Below, in pieces: positions 49,209-62,156 of a stretch of DNA of 64,000 nucleotides. Each line of letters starts with the position of its first letter. Within the stretch, counting starts at the first letter, position 1. Source of the stretch: Hericium rajendrae (Eukaryota; Basidiomycota; Agaricomycetes; Russulales; Hericiaceae). Position numbers and translations under genes: made by a program. Where the stretch lies: assembly GCA_033439255.1 (NCBI GenBank), contig CM065891.1, forward strand, positions 1,488,001-1,552,000, given 5' to 3'. Below the pieces are notes generated by a model. It was given only the letters and a program-made list of their open reading frames with translations. It was not told the DNA's origin and searched no databases.

Positions 49209-50118
49209 GGCTTACTCGAGAGGGCAGATAGAGATACCAAGGAAGCTTCCTGTGAACGACCAGTCGGACTAGGCAGACGACGAGCTACAAAACAAATGGA
49301 CAATCAGAGTAGCCAATTATAGCGTAGGATGTTGGGGATATTCAATTTCAATACTGCACCGTGCGTAGTCTGGATGGCACCTACTGTTAGGCATCGTCGG
49401 AAAAAGGTTTGGGTACGAGATGCGGCCGACGTGCCATAGTGCAAACCATAGTGTAACGCGCAGCATATATTGCGGAAAGATCATAGATCGTATGACAAGG
49501 CATCTGTTGGGTTGGGTAAATCGGGTCTCCACGGAAGGTAGTCTCAAATTCAGACGTCTCTGAAGATATAAAATTACTCGATTTAGAGCATGGTTTACCT
49601 CAAATTGAGCTACGCTCTCCGCGAGAGTCACTTGTATTCCTACTATAGGGAGCTCGTGGCTCCTCTGCTGTCATAGCCATGTGGATGCGATGTCTAGATG
49701 CAGCGCATTCCTTCCGCCCGCCCGCGATCCGTCCGCAGCGATACTGCGGGGTGATCGATGGACAGTCACGGACTAATTTAAATAACCTGCGCAGTGGATG
49801 GACATTGTAAAAATATCCATGCAGTGCACGGCCAGCTATGAAAGTAAATGGTACCTTCAAATATAAGGTTGGTCAGCCTAGTGCGAAGCCCTGTCGGAGT
49901 CCAATGGGTTTTGAAGTCGGAGGTCTCTGAGGCAAGAGGATAGGTGAGGATAGACGCTGGCCCGATCGAAGGATGACACGTAACTTACTACTTACGTAAT
50001 GGCTGTTTGGTTTATCCGAATCCTGAAGGATCTCTGCGACGTGATCTCCAAGTTTTCCAAACAGTGTAAGTTACTGTACACCGGCCGCGGTCAACAACCT
50101 GGATAACACCTTCTCACG
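49209..50118. other. Intergenic, no intact gene
   Basis: Promoter side of the adenylate-forming reductase. Frames at 49317-49631 and 49600-49860 (minus) have no motif. It adjoins the isomerase relic. Confidence 0.4.
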
Positions 50119-50540
50119 CATGTCCTCAAAGAACCTCATCACCAAGCTCGCGCCCGCAAGGCCGACATCAATTGAAGGGCACATATGTATATGCGCGACA
50201 ACATATTTGCAGATGAGCGGAGGGCGCGTGGGTACTTCTTGATTCTTGAATTAATCCAGGGCAAGGGCCACACTTCAAAGCATTTTCTCATGCCGTCGAC
50301 GAAGGAGAAGACAATCACTGCGTCCGGAATCAACAAGGAGAACATGTTTCAGTCCTCAGACCGGGAGGGCGGGCACTACAGCCTTTGGAGTCATCGATCA
50401 TGCAAATCATCGGCTTGCAGGACTTCCAAGAAATGCTCTGGGGCGGATATGAGATGAACAAGAACTTCCATACGGCTCCGCTCGAGCAGAACGTGCTATT
50501 GCTGATGGACGTGACAAATTTGCGAGTCGTTAAAGAAGTT
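50119..50540 (+). pseudogene. Glucose-6-phosphate isomerase relic
   Basis: Fragments of phosphoglucose isomerase appear in more than one frame. SSKNLITK (50123) resembles the N-terminal DYSKNLIT block. KHFLMPSTKEKTITASGI and NKENMFQSSDREGGHYSLWS (about 50278-50394) match the family block [29 protein letters not shown] with W-to-S and other changes. After a frame change, SSIMQIIGLQDFQEMLWGGY and EMNKNFHTAPLEQNVLLLM (about 50391-50508) match the GxDNFxEFLxGAHxMDxHFxxAPLExN block. The active-site region further on, the middle of the N-terminal half and the C-terminus are absent. A housekeeping copy should exist elsewhere; this one is a decayed, truncated duplicate. Confidence 0.72.
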
Positions 50541-50780
50541 CTTATAATTGACTTGCCCAGTCATAATGTCCGTTGATTGGAAGAAATACACATGCATCTT
50601 ACTCGTAATAATATCATATGCGACGATGCCATTGGCGAAAGCGAAACAAGCGGACATGTCGCAGCTAAAATACATCATTTGCATCTCATCCGTCACGCAA
50701 GACTTCGTATCAAAGTCGCCGCCTTTGCATCCCGAGGGATGATAGCGCATTCGAACGGCAACGGTCGACTAGAGAACGTA

Positions 50781-52841
50781 TCAGCATGATCCTGGGACTT
50801 TCTCATACAATGCATCGACCCACCTGACTAGGCCATCAACACACGTCTCATCGATCGGAATTTCCCTTCCGTGCTCGTCTTTGGCGTGCCAAATGTCAAA
50901 GACTGCGAGAATTGATGAAACCATGATCCAGACGCTGGCGTCTGCAACGTGCCTTCCGGGGCAGATACTGATCGGAAGCGTTAAAAAGTTGCTAAAATGC
51001 TTATCCCAACATGGCTACCCACCGTCGTCCAAAACCAAATTTCATCTGGACATCATCATTATTCAATGAACCATCCTCCAGCAGAAAGCGCTCCGGCTTG
51101 AAAGAGAAGGGCTCCGGATATCTCTCAGGGTCGTGGACAATCGCCCTGTGACGGCATGGTAAGCTTGTTCGACATAAGATGATGTCAGGACCGTACCATG
51201 TGTTCGGGAAGAGTAGCGCGCCTGATATTGAACGGGAACTTAGATCCTTGGAAGTGAAACAGCCAGTGGGTACTCACCCTTGGGTATAAAATGACCTTCA
51301 TACACGTCATCGCTTCTCACTCGACGCGGCAATCCGAGCGGGTTGACGATCTTCCAGCGAATGACTTCTCTGCAGACAGCATCTACGTATGGCATTGAAG
51401 CGCGGTCGTCAAAATTAGGCAGACGGTCACGACCGATGACGCTGTCGATTTCAGCCTGGGCCCGCCGCTGCACATCGGGGTGGAGTACTAAAGCAAGAAT
51501 TGCACTATTGACAGCGGTGCTCGTCTGTTTTGAAGGACGATCGTTAGAATACGACAGCCATTATATCGCGAGGATCACCCACTGTCTCTGCGCCAGCTGG
51601 ATCATTAAGATCTCAGTCAATGTTCGCAAGTTTTATATCCCCACCAAGCACGTACCAGTATATACGGAACCAGTGACATCCCTGATGGCATCATACCCCT
51701 CGGCACCTCCACCAGATGCCTCGTTCGCCTTCAGGAGTTCGCTCGCCAGTGATTGTCCGGCAGTTCCATCCGCCTTTGGATATGATGGCTGAGCGCCTGT
51801 TCCAAATTTACCCCAGCAGAACTCACCATGGATCTTTGGACGTCTTCAAGTGGCGCATTAAGGACTTCATGCAGTACAGTCCTACAGTGTTTAGCACGAG
51901 CTTTGAATCCCATTCCGGGAAACCAATCTGGAAGATACTTCACTGGACATGAAGAACCATACCAGGTCAGCAAGAGAATACTGCTAAAGTTGGGAAAGAC
52001 GCACAGCCCGGAATGTCGTTGACAGCAGATGCGAAAGGAAGCGTTGCTTCAATAGCCAATTTCGCAGATTCCTCCAGCATCTCAACGAGACTATCGCCTT
52101 GTGGGGCAACTTCGTATCCGTAGGCGATGGCCAACGTGACAGATGCAGCGGCTCTAAATTTTTGAAGACATTTATCAGATGGATGGTCGGATTGGGGACT
52201 GCGGAAATATGGACGCACGTATTCAAGTGGATGAACGAAATTATTCGGGGACTGATACAGCCCTTTCATTAAGTTCTGGGCGGCCGTCAATTGCAATGGA
52301 AGATATGCTGAAGAGGTTTGTTCGCGGAGACTTTGATGGAAAAGCCGACGACGGGACCGCCATTTGTCCGAGTAAGGAATCAGACCGATGAAAAAATCCC
52401 ATCCTGATCTGGCGAACTACCTATGAGCCTGGCGCAGAAGAGATGAAAAATTTCGCACATTGACAACAGCGTTGTGAGTGGCCTATCGGAATAAATTGTG
52501 GACCTCCGTTCCAGCAGTTCTTGTGCCGATTTAAGCGTGTTCAGAATGATGATCGTTGTTCCGAAGGCGTTCAGCGAGATTACATCGGCTGCAATGGTGT
52601 TATAAGACCGTAAATAGCGAAAAGATGCAGCATAAAGCTCACATTGGTACTCGCGCGACCACCGCGCGTACGCTATAAACGCATCTCGCTTCGGGATCGA
52701 TAAAAAGCACCCGATGAGTGGAAGCGATAGGGGACCAGGAGGAAGAGGTAAAAGGCGGCGACGCCGTTTCGTGACGACGATTGAGACGAGCACCACGGCA
52801 AGTAAGGCTGAGAACATGTATCGGACGTCCTCGTATGCCAT
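50781..52841 (-). CDS. Cytochrome P450 (first of two paralogues)
   Basis: Haem-thiolate monooxygenase, ER-anchored. The N-terminus has a membrane anchor (FSALLAVVLVSIVVTK), then KRRRR and the hinge LPLPPGPLSLPLIG. Exons join as LLSISGWDFFIGLIPYSDKW, RSRRRLFHQSLREQ, YGYEVAPQGD, the I-helix AGAETTSTAV (intron directly after the AGAET codons), the ExxR motif EVIR in DAVCREVIRWKIVNPLGLPR, and the PERF-type FKPERFLLEDGSL. The haem loop FGFGRR-ICPGRHVADASVW is split by an intron between RR and ICPG. The stop is at 50781. All key residues, including the axial Cys, are present. It resembles the fungal OrdA-like group of secondary-metabolism P450s; the substrate is unknown. Confidence 0.92.
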
Positions 52842-53992
52842 GTTGAGAAAAGTCTCTGTTATGCCAGTATGCTCGGCAGAGTATGGAGAAAACAGACGCC
52901 CACAGTTGCGGGTATTAAATAGTCCTCAGAATTGGGGACTGGTCTGTTCTGCTGCTGAGGTCATTCCGCTCGTTATCCATGGTAAAGCTCTGCGCCTATC
53001 GATTGTTAATTTTATGCTCGCTTCCATCTTTGCATATGCGCCTCCAATTGTCACGGTGTGAGTGGCCGTCGTGGTGCCTGCCAGTATGCACACCGGGTTC
53101 ACTGATGTACGGGGATGTGGCACCCGATAAACCCTGGGAGTTTGAAATCAGCACCATTCTACACAATAAGTCAGCGTATAATGAAAGAACCTTACGACCC
53201 CATCGAGGTACCAGCTTCATTCTAACTGTCCACGAGAACATATCAAGAATACATTGCTGTGCAGCGTGGTCAAAGGGGAACTGCTAACTTTTTTTTCGAA
53301 TGGTAGTCATCTTCGGGAGACATTGATGCCGCCACCGGAAAGCGGCATACTGGATGGACCACATTCCGCGATGGACCGTATTCCGCGATGGACCGTATTC
53401 CGCAAGCCCAGGATGTCCTGGCGTCAACATGGGTATGGACGATATTTATCTGTGAGCAAACCGATGATGAATCAAATGCCCAGGAGGCGATAGGTCCGGA
53501 ATCCATTGATTCGCGAGACCTGGATGGATAGCACCGTAAGTATATCTGGTTAAAATGTCCTAATGTTTTGATGGGGATGTCGCACCTACGTGGGTCAATG
53601 ATCAAGGCTGTGCGTTCCACTTGTCCGATGTCGCTCGACAGGGTTCGGGAGCAAATCATGCGAGCGGCACCGGAAAGTCATACTTACGTCGACCTTATTG
53701 TTTGTCGCTCTCTTCCAGTCATATCATGCAATGGGTTCCTACATAAACCGTGGGTGTAGCGCCGGTAGAGTGCTGGCCAGTGGCGGCCGTGATAATGGTG
53801 GTGCAGAAGGAACAAGATATCATCACCGTTCGGCATTCGGTCAAAGGGCGCAAAGCGTATCCAAAAGAGGAAGGTGCTGTAGAACCTCGTCCGCGCGGCC
53901 GTCAGTGAGGCGCTCGTGGCGCCGCCGTCAGATATCGATATGCAACAGTCATATTCACAACCAAATCACTCCATCCTTGTCAAGTAAGAACC
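52842..53992. other. Divergent intergenic region between P450 and cytosine deaminase
   Basis: Promoters of both genes should lie here. No gene is seen; a 129-codon minus frame (53270-53659) lacks motifs. Contains a short tandem repeat at 53353-53403. Confidence 0.4.
53353..53403. repeat. 17-bp tandem repeat, three copies
   Basis: Unit GATGGACCGTATTCCGC at 53370-53386 and 53387-53403, exactly repeated. The first copy, 53353-53369, differs at two bases (ACA for GTA region). Confidence 0.85.
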
Positions 53993-54727
53993 ATGCTCGA
54001 ACAAGACAGACATGGTCTGGCCGCGGCTTTAGAGCAGGCACGCAAGAGCTACGCGGAGGGTGGCATTCCGATCGGGTCGACCTTGTATCATTCTTCCACA
54101 GGTCCAGCGCCATTGAGCTTGGACGCTGTGCCGACGCACGGTACCCATGGAAGCTCATCAGAGCTAGAACAGCTTTCAATGCTAGGCGCAGGGCACAATC
54201 AGCGGGTGCAGAAAGCTTCGGCCACACTCCATGCGGAGATCGCAGCCCTGGAAGATGCAGGCAGACTGCATGCCGAAGTCTACAGACAATCGACCCTGGT
54301 GAGCTGATGCTTAGCGATGTCCAAATGGTGGAAGGACTTCTGATGGTTGTGCATGTGGCAGTACACGACATTAAGGTATGCCAACTCATTTCCGCTTTGC
54401 GGCCTTCATGGCTTGAGAGACTGACGCGATTACAGTCCATGTATCATGTGCACAGGGGCCGTATTGTTATACAAGATCCCTCGCATCGTCATCGGCGAGA
54501 ACGTGAACTTCCAAGGCGGCGAAGATCTCCTGCGGAGCCACGGTGTCGAGATCATCGTCGCGGATGACCCGGAATGCAAGGAGCTCATGGCGAAGTTCAT
54601 CAAGGAGAAACCAGAGGTGTGCACATTATAAAGCTGAATCTGAATGCGTTCACTTGCATGTACTGAAAATAATCCCGATCGCCGATAGATCTGGTATGAA
54701 GATATAGGGTTGCCCTCAGTGCAGTGA
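53993..54727 (+). CDS. Cytosine deaminase (Fcy1-like)
   Basis: Zinc deaminase of pyrimidine salvage, converting cytosine to uracil (and activating 5-fluorocytosine). Exons 53993-54298, 54362-54375, 54436-54616 and 54689-54727 total 540 nt, 179 codons plus stop, close to the yeast enzyme plus an insertion. Motifs: GGIPIGSTLY, GAGHNQRVQ, the zinc/proton-shuttle HAEIAALEDAGR (His, Glu), and SPCIMCTGAVLLYKIPR supplying both zinc Cys residues, the first reconstructed across an intron. The C-terminal EIWYEDIGLPSVQ is typical and lies on the last small exon. The linker after SSTGPAPLSLDAVP is longer than in yeast. It sits between the two P450s on the opposite strand, with no obvious functional link to them. 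Confidence 0.93.
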
Positions 54728-55189
54728 ACACTTGGTCGGGATGGGTGCTCGGTCGTTGCCTTGCGGCCGAGTAGGATCGGTCAGCCTTCAATTCTGAGGG
54801 TCGGTATGGGGCTGTGTCTGCGGATTGGATAAACTGAACATGAAATTATTGAGAATGCTGGGCCCTTGTTTTTGTAGGTTATGCGAATTCCGAATGATCA
54901 CGAGATATACAGGCTGGCAGGGCTTCTATCATTCCGATACCATACGGGCTTGCGAGCACATGCCTCGATCTTCTTTGTTGCCATTGTTGCTCCTTTTCGT
55001 GAGTTTTCACACACGCACTTGCTTCAAGGAATGCCGACAAATGGATATGCTGACCAGCTTCGACGAAGGAAGTCCATGAAATACCAAACGAGTTATGTCG
55101 GCTTAGAGAATGGCCAGAATCAAACAAAATATTGTCGCATGTGAAAAACATAGGTTGATCTTTTCCATTTCAATAGCTATCAGGCTAGG
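54728..55189. other. Convergent 3' intergenic region
   Basis: Between the stops of cytosine deaminase (+) and the second P450 (-). Open frames at 54879-55151 on both strands have no motif. Confidence 0.4.
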
Positions 55190-57326
55190 CTGTCAAGGAG
55201 TGCTCTGGCCTTCGCATCTCTCGGTACAATCGAACACTCAAAGCCTACAGGCGTGCTGGAGATATAACACTTGTTGAGATCGGCCGTGAGCGGGATCACG
55301 GAGTCAGACATACCTGACGATCCCTTCTACGCGGTCCTCATTAATTGGTATCTCGCGGCCCGCCGCATCCTTGGCGGGCTCGATCCTCAACGTGGCAAGG
55401 AGAGACGCAATCATAATCCAAAGACTTGCTCTGGCAATATGAATTCCGGGGCAAATCCTGGTTAAATACCGTGTCATAAAAGGTGACTTTGCAGATTGTA
55501 TCAGGCCATACCGTCGACCAAAGCCGAAGGCAATTTGAACATCATCGTTGTTCAGCGTACCATCTTCTCGAAGGAAACGTTCCGGCTTGAATGCATGTGG
55601 ATCGGGGTACTTTTCAGGATCGTGTAACATGGCCCTATTGCGGAACCAAGCATTAAATTGGAGAAAGAATGAAGCAAGGGGAAGCTACCAAGCATTTGCA
55701 GTTATCACTGCGCCTAGGTAGCGCCATGATATTCAGCCGACATGATCATTGAAGAACGAGATCAAGGACGCACCCCTCGGTATGTGATAGCCTTCATATT
55801 CATCATCTTGAGTGACTGCATGGGGTAATCCAAGAGGGACGGCCGTACTCCAGCGCATTATTTCTCTGAATACAGCACTGACGTATGGGAGAGAGGACTG
55901 ATCGCTGAAATCTGGCAATCGTCCGCGACCAACAATCCTGTCGATCTCAGCCTGAGCACGTTTCTGAACTTCCGGATGCAGGACCAGCGATAGAATGGTG
56001 AAATGCAGACCCGCAGTTATCTAGGGAAAGGCCGTCAATAGCACGATCGACTATCAATGACATGTAGCGTACCGTCTCTCCACCCGCTGCGAAGCATGTT
56101 CAGGACTATCCTTCATATCTACAAGTTTAAAAACATACCACTGTAAACGGCACCAGCAACATCCCGGATGGCGTCGTCGGTTTGAGCGATCCCCACTTCG
56201 TTCGTTCCCAGGAGTTCAGTTGCCAGTGAATGTCGGGCAGTCCCGTCGGCCTCAAATGGAACAATGTTGATAATCCCTCACAGATAAAATGGGGGTAAGA
56301 CTCACAAGTTGTTTCTTCACTCTCTCAAGAGGCTCTTCGAGTACCTGGTACATCACAGCCTTGCATCGTTTTGCGCGGATCTTGAAGCTCATACCGGGGA
56401 ACCAGCCGGGGAAATGGCGCACTGTATAATGCAGGATGAGACAGAAATCGGATACGCCAGAAGTTATACGCACCCAAAGGTATTTCATTTATAATGGATG
56501 CGCCAGGAAGCGTGATAGTTCCGAGAAGTCTACCCGCTTCCTCAATCAAGGATACGAGAGGGTCTCCGTGCGGATTGACTTTATAACCGTATGCAATCAT
56601 AAAACTGATTGAAGAACTGGTACTATCGCGACGAATGAATGATATGGACAGGGATATTGGTCGACAACCCACAGATGAATCACATGCAAGAATTTGTCAG
56701 GCTCGTTGTAGAGCCTTTTGACTAGCTGTTCACTTGTCGACCGCAGCACAGGTTGATATTTCACGCATGCTTTCTCGCGGAAGTTCTGCTGGAACAGGCG
56801 ACGCCGAGAGCGCCATATGTCTGAATACGGCAGGAAGGCAAGAAACCAGTCCCAGCCTGCCCTGGGGTGGACATTTGGGAAATTAGTCATCGTTGAATGG
56901 TCGTGAAAAAGTAAGGAGGGCATTGACATAGTAATCAAACTTGTGGTAGGCCGGTCCGAGTAGAGGTTTGAGCGTCGATCCAACAACGCCTGCGCCGCTT
57001 TGTACGAGTTCAGGATAACAATCGTCTGTCCGAAGACCGTGACGGAGACTACGTCGCCTGGTTCGACGTCAAACTCCGTCAGCGAAAGTGTCGGAGATGC
57101 GGGAGGCAGGGAACTCACTGGCATATTTCTGAGCCCATCCAGCGTAAGTCAACCACGACGAATGCGAGGGCATGGAGAAATAGCTGCCGATGAATGGCAG
57201 TCCTGGAGGTCCGGGCGGAAGAGGCAGAGACTGTCGATGACGCTTTGTAGCATGCACGAGGAGCAGAGACCCAAGAAATACAAAAAGAAACAGGACGCTC
57301 CGATCGTTCTCGTCAAAAAGCGCCAT
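55190..57326 (-). CDS. Cytochrome P450 (second of two paralogues)
   Basis: Close relative of the P450 at 50781-52841. The membrane anchor VLFLFVFLGSLLLVHATK is followed by KRHRQSLPLPPGPPGLPFIG. Then GDVVSVTVFGQTIVILNS, AGWDWFLAFLPYSDIWRSRR, IAYGYKVNPHGDPLVSLIEE, the I-helix AGGETITAG (intron after AGGET), the ExxR motif EIMR in FREIMRWSTAVPLGLPHAV, FKPERFLREDGTLNNDD, and the haem loop FGFGRR-ICPGIHIARASLW split by an intron after RR. The C-terminal end continues past IVRYV through one more splice to DSLA and stop at 55190. The catalytic Cys is present. The introns occupy the same positions as in the paralogue, which shows duplication of an intron-containing gene. Confidence 0.92.
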
Positions 57327-58405
57327 AGTTCATTCTCCGTGTACGGGCGTGTACTCGAGGCGTTTAGCGTCAAGGTCGAGCAATGATACGGCACTTTCAC
57401 GAATCTTGCTCCTTTATCTGCTACGACTCGAAAAATGCCGGATCCATGTGCTTTAGCCGTGTGAAGTCCCACTACCATAGCAAGGAGACGCAACTTGAAA
57501 GTGCCGGACGGCAGTAGTGCGCTCGGTGGACATGCAACACACAATGAGTCCGACTCCAATGGAAGTCTCAGGAAGCTACACCACGAGACGCATTTTGTTT
57601 TCGAAGAAGCGCAGATACAGTAATCTCAGAAGACGTGTCAGAACGATTGTGAGAGAATTCTCGTGGAAAATCGCCGGGTCCAGAAAATCTCGACACGTAC
57701 CGTAACAGTCTTAGACCCCGGCGAGGCTTTGCACTAGGCTGACCAGCCTCATATTTGAAGGTATCGTCTATTTTCAAAATTGCCGTGCCACGCGTGGTCC
57801 TTTTTACGATTTCTGTCCACTCAGCACACAGACATTCTGAGCACCGTGCTTCACGGGATTCGCTTCAGATATCGCATGCAACCCCGTTGACGAGTATCTG
57901 CAACTGTGTCGACAAGTTCGAAAGCACTGGATTCGACTGTGAGTGAGTGACGTCGACGAGTGGCAAAGGAAACGTACATACGTCAACTTGGCAAGAAGTT
58001 GCAACTGGTGGAGAGCTTTGAGCGCTGGTAGACATCACGGGCGCTTGTCATGTCCACAAGCGTCGAGATTGGAAGGATCGCGACCCCACTCCCATGGACC
58101 ACCTCGATATGATATCGCATCCCATCCCATTCACGAAGCTGTTCATTGAAAATAAAAGATACCCCAACAACATGATAACGCTACAATTCGAAAATCACTA
58201 CAGAAGAAAGATCCAGGTATGCGCGGTACAGGTATCAAAGTGCTACACAGGGACACACAACCCCAAAAATGCCATGCCATAATGCGGTACCGGTATAATA
58301 ACTGAAAGTGCGAATAGATACCCATCCCAGGAAGAAAGATACGGTGACAACCGACGAAGAAGACAGTTCGAAGGAGAGAAAGGGGCATCCGAATCACAAA
58401 GAAGA
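57327..58405. other. Intergenic, no gene supported
   Basis: About 1.1 kb upstream of the second P450 and downstream of the protein kinase. Many short frames, none with motifs. Confidence 0.4.
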
Positions 58406-60289
58406 TCACAGTCTGGATAAGTTCTCGTCCAAGCCCTCCTGCAGCCACGGATGTGCGCGCACCTCATCTATATCCGCGCGCTTCGCCGGGTCTGGCTCGA
58501 GACACCGTAGCATGAGATTGCTCGCGGCCGGCGGGACCTGCGAGCCCAAGCTCACGCTGAGCACGACGCGGCCCGCGATCGCGTCGCGCTCGCTCGGGAA
58601 GGGCGACGCGCCGGTGAGCAGATACGACAGCAGCACGCCGAGCGTCCAGATCTCGACGGGTGGTGCCTGGTACGGCTTCTTCTGCAGGACCTCAGAGGCC
58701 GCGTAAGCAGTCGTGCCGAAAAAGAGGGTGTAGAATGGCCGGGGCTCGGAGGGGTCCACAACGACGGCGCTGCCAAAGTCGACGAGCTTGACCTGGGAGC
58801 CGGTGAGGACACGCCTGGAGGTAAAAGGGGCGGACATACGTTCAGGTCCTTGTCAACGAGGATATTCTCATCTTTGATGTCGCAATGCGTGACGCCGTGG
58901 CTATCGAGGTAGTGTATTGCTTCGACCACCTGCGCGAAGATGTATCGCGCCTGGCTCTCGGAGAGACGCTTGTGTTTCGACTGCTCGATGCATTCAAACA
59001 GGTCATGGGAGGGTCGTCGCACGAAGCTAGGGCGAATGGCAGAATCCATCGTCTGCAGAAACGACGTCGAGGCGCATGACTCATCGAAGCTGTCGGAAAT
59101 GTCATATTGCGACTGAAAAGACAGGTCACCGTCGCTGTACTGATGTGCACTCGAGAGTGCGTCGTCGACCTCGATGGACATTTCCGGTGGGGTGCTTAAT
59201 GGTAGAGGAATATCGAAGTCCATGGATGGAGATGCCGTCAGCGCCGGCGTCGACGCATACGACGGCACCGAGACCTTGCCCGGTGCTGTTGCCTGCCTCG
59301 GTGATGCCTGCTTCTCGTGCTTCACCCATGGCGTGCCATGCAGCTCCTGCACCTGCAGTCGAAAACAAAATCATTAAGACTCCGGCCCGTCAGCCGGAGA
59401 TACATCAATGACGTACCAGGTAGAAATAAAGCTCGTCCTCGAACACATCAATGCACTTCACGATGTTCTTATGTTCGAGGAGACCGAGAAGAAGCGCCTC
59501 GGTGGGAACTCTGTTCATGTGCTTGTCTTCCATCCACGCGTGTTCGGGGACCTTGTCCTTGATAATGAACTTGACTGCGACCTCGCGGTCCTCGAGGCGC
59601 TCGTGCGCAGTCATGACGAAGCCATACCCGCCTGCGCCCAGCTCGTCCGCGAGCCTATACCACTGCACAAAGGAGCGGTTGAGATAGTGATCAGCCGGGA
59701 AGCGGTCGGAATAGAGGCGAGCACGCGTGTTCGGGGCATACTCGGATGCGGATGGAGCGGAGAGGCGCGGACGAGAAGTGCGAGTGCGGAGAGGGGATGA
59801 ACATTCTGGGTGAAATGAGAGAGAAGGCACTTGTGTGGAAGAATACGGAATATGCGATGTTGATGCGATGGAGGGTAATAGAACGTTGTTGTGGGTATCA
59901 GAGGTGGCGGGATAATCGTCAAGGCTCATGTCGAACGAAAGGGAATTATTCGGGCTAAAAGAGTCGGCAAAGGTATCCTGTTGTTGATTAGATCCCGATG
60001 GAGAGAATACAGGAGACAGAGGCGAAAGTGAACGCGAGTCATATGATGCAGACAGATGTTTCGATGAGGGCAAGGGACTCTGCTGAAGCGATAGATGGCT
60101 TGAACCAGACATGCTTGGGTACTGCGACACGTGTAGATGGTCAAAGGGGCGGGACTCGTCCTGCTCCTGGAGGGGTGTGTATAGGGTATCTCCGTCATCT
60201 GAAGAGTAATCCGCACAATCCATGAGCGGCAAGAGAGGGGAGTACGCGAGAGAGGGGGTGGCGGAAGCGCGGGCGGGCGGTCGAAACAT
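58406..60289 (-). CDS. Ser/Thr protein kinase, PAS-kinase-like catalytic domain, HCD variant
   Basis: A Ser/Pro-rich N-terminus of about 190 residues precedes the kinase domain. The Gly loop is LGAGGYGFV, the ATP Lys is in VAVKFIIK (AVK), and the N-lobe ends DELYFYLV. A disordered insert of about 110 residues follows (from ELHGTPWVKHEKQ) before FECIEQSKHKRLSESQ. The catalytic loop is GVTHCDIKDENILV: Cys replaces the Arg of HRD, while the catalytic Asp, Lys and Asn remain. An intron separates it from LVDFGSAVVV (DFG intact), FFGTTAYAASEVL (activation-loop end) and IWTLGVLLSYLLTGASPFPS. The GTTAYAASEVL block resembles PAS kinases, but I see no PAS domain. An upstream in-frame ATG at 60391 would add 34 residues; MFRPPARAS at 60289 was chosen as the less UTR-like start. 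Confidence 0.85.
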
Positions 60290-61102
60290 GATGGAGGCGT
60301 CGCAGGGAGACCGCCGCCACGACGGCGATGGATAGGGTTGAAGGTTGGACACGAAACGAGATGGTAGAGGCGAAGTATTTATGCATAGCACCCTAGCAGG
60401 ACGTCAACATGCAAGCCTGCCCGGATATGGCAGGTTCTATAGATCGACTTCCGGCTTCTGCCAAAAGTCAACGAACAGATCCCTGCTGCCTCCGCACAGC
60501 TCGTTCTGGATGGTCGCCTTGGCACATTGCTGCCGCCTGCCGCTGCGGATGGCGCCAAAAATCAATCAACTTGTAGGACGCAGTGCAGGTTGTCCTTCAA
60601 AGCATCGCTCGCATATCGAAACCACGCACATCTGGCGACGTGATCATATCTAGAAAAGAGCATTTGAATCAACATAACGAGATGGGATCCGTACCGAACG
60701 ATCTTGGCGACATCCTCCTCGAAAAAGAGGACCGTTATGCAAAGATAGCATACCCAATGATCAGCCGCCCAACCCTCGTGGCTGCGAGGAATCGCTCCAC
60801 AAACCTTCTACACCATCGCGGCAGCATTGTTACATGTCGAACGGGGCAGACAGATGAGATACAATTCCACCGATGAAAGGATGCCAGACGTCGAGAGGAA
60901 TGCACGCTAACGCACGCTGCGTCGGACTGGCAAGTACTGCTGCCTGACCGGCAGTTGCCGGATCTGATGACGCTGGCGAGGAATCCCCGATCCGCCAATC
61001 AGCAGCCACACATTCGCTCAGTAACGGGTGCATCCGACTCCTTAACTCCGTTCGTCATCGTCGCCGCCGTCGTCCTCGACACGTTTCTCTTCTTGCGCCG
61101 TC
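60290..61102. promoter_or_regulatory. Divergent intergenic region (kinase / NDUFS7 promoters)
   Basis: About 0.8 kb between the start codons of the kinase (-) and NDUFS7 (+). No TATA box or other named site is evident, and no coding frame has motifs. Confidence 0.35.
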
Positions 61103-62156
<1,054 letters not shown>

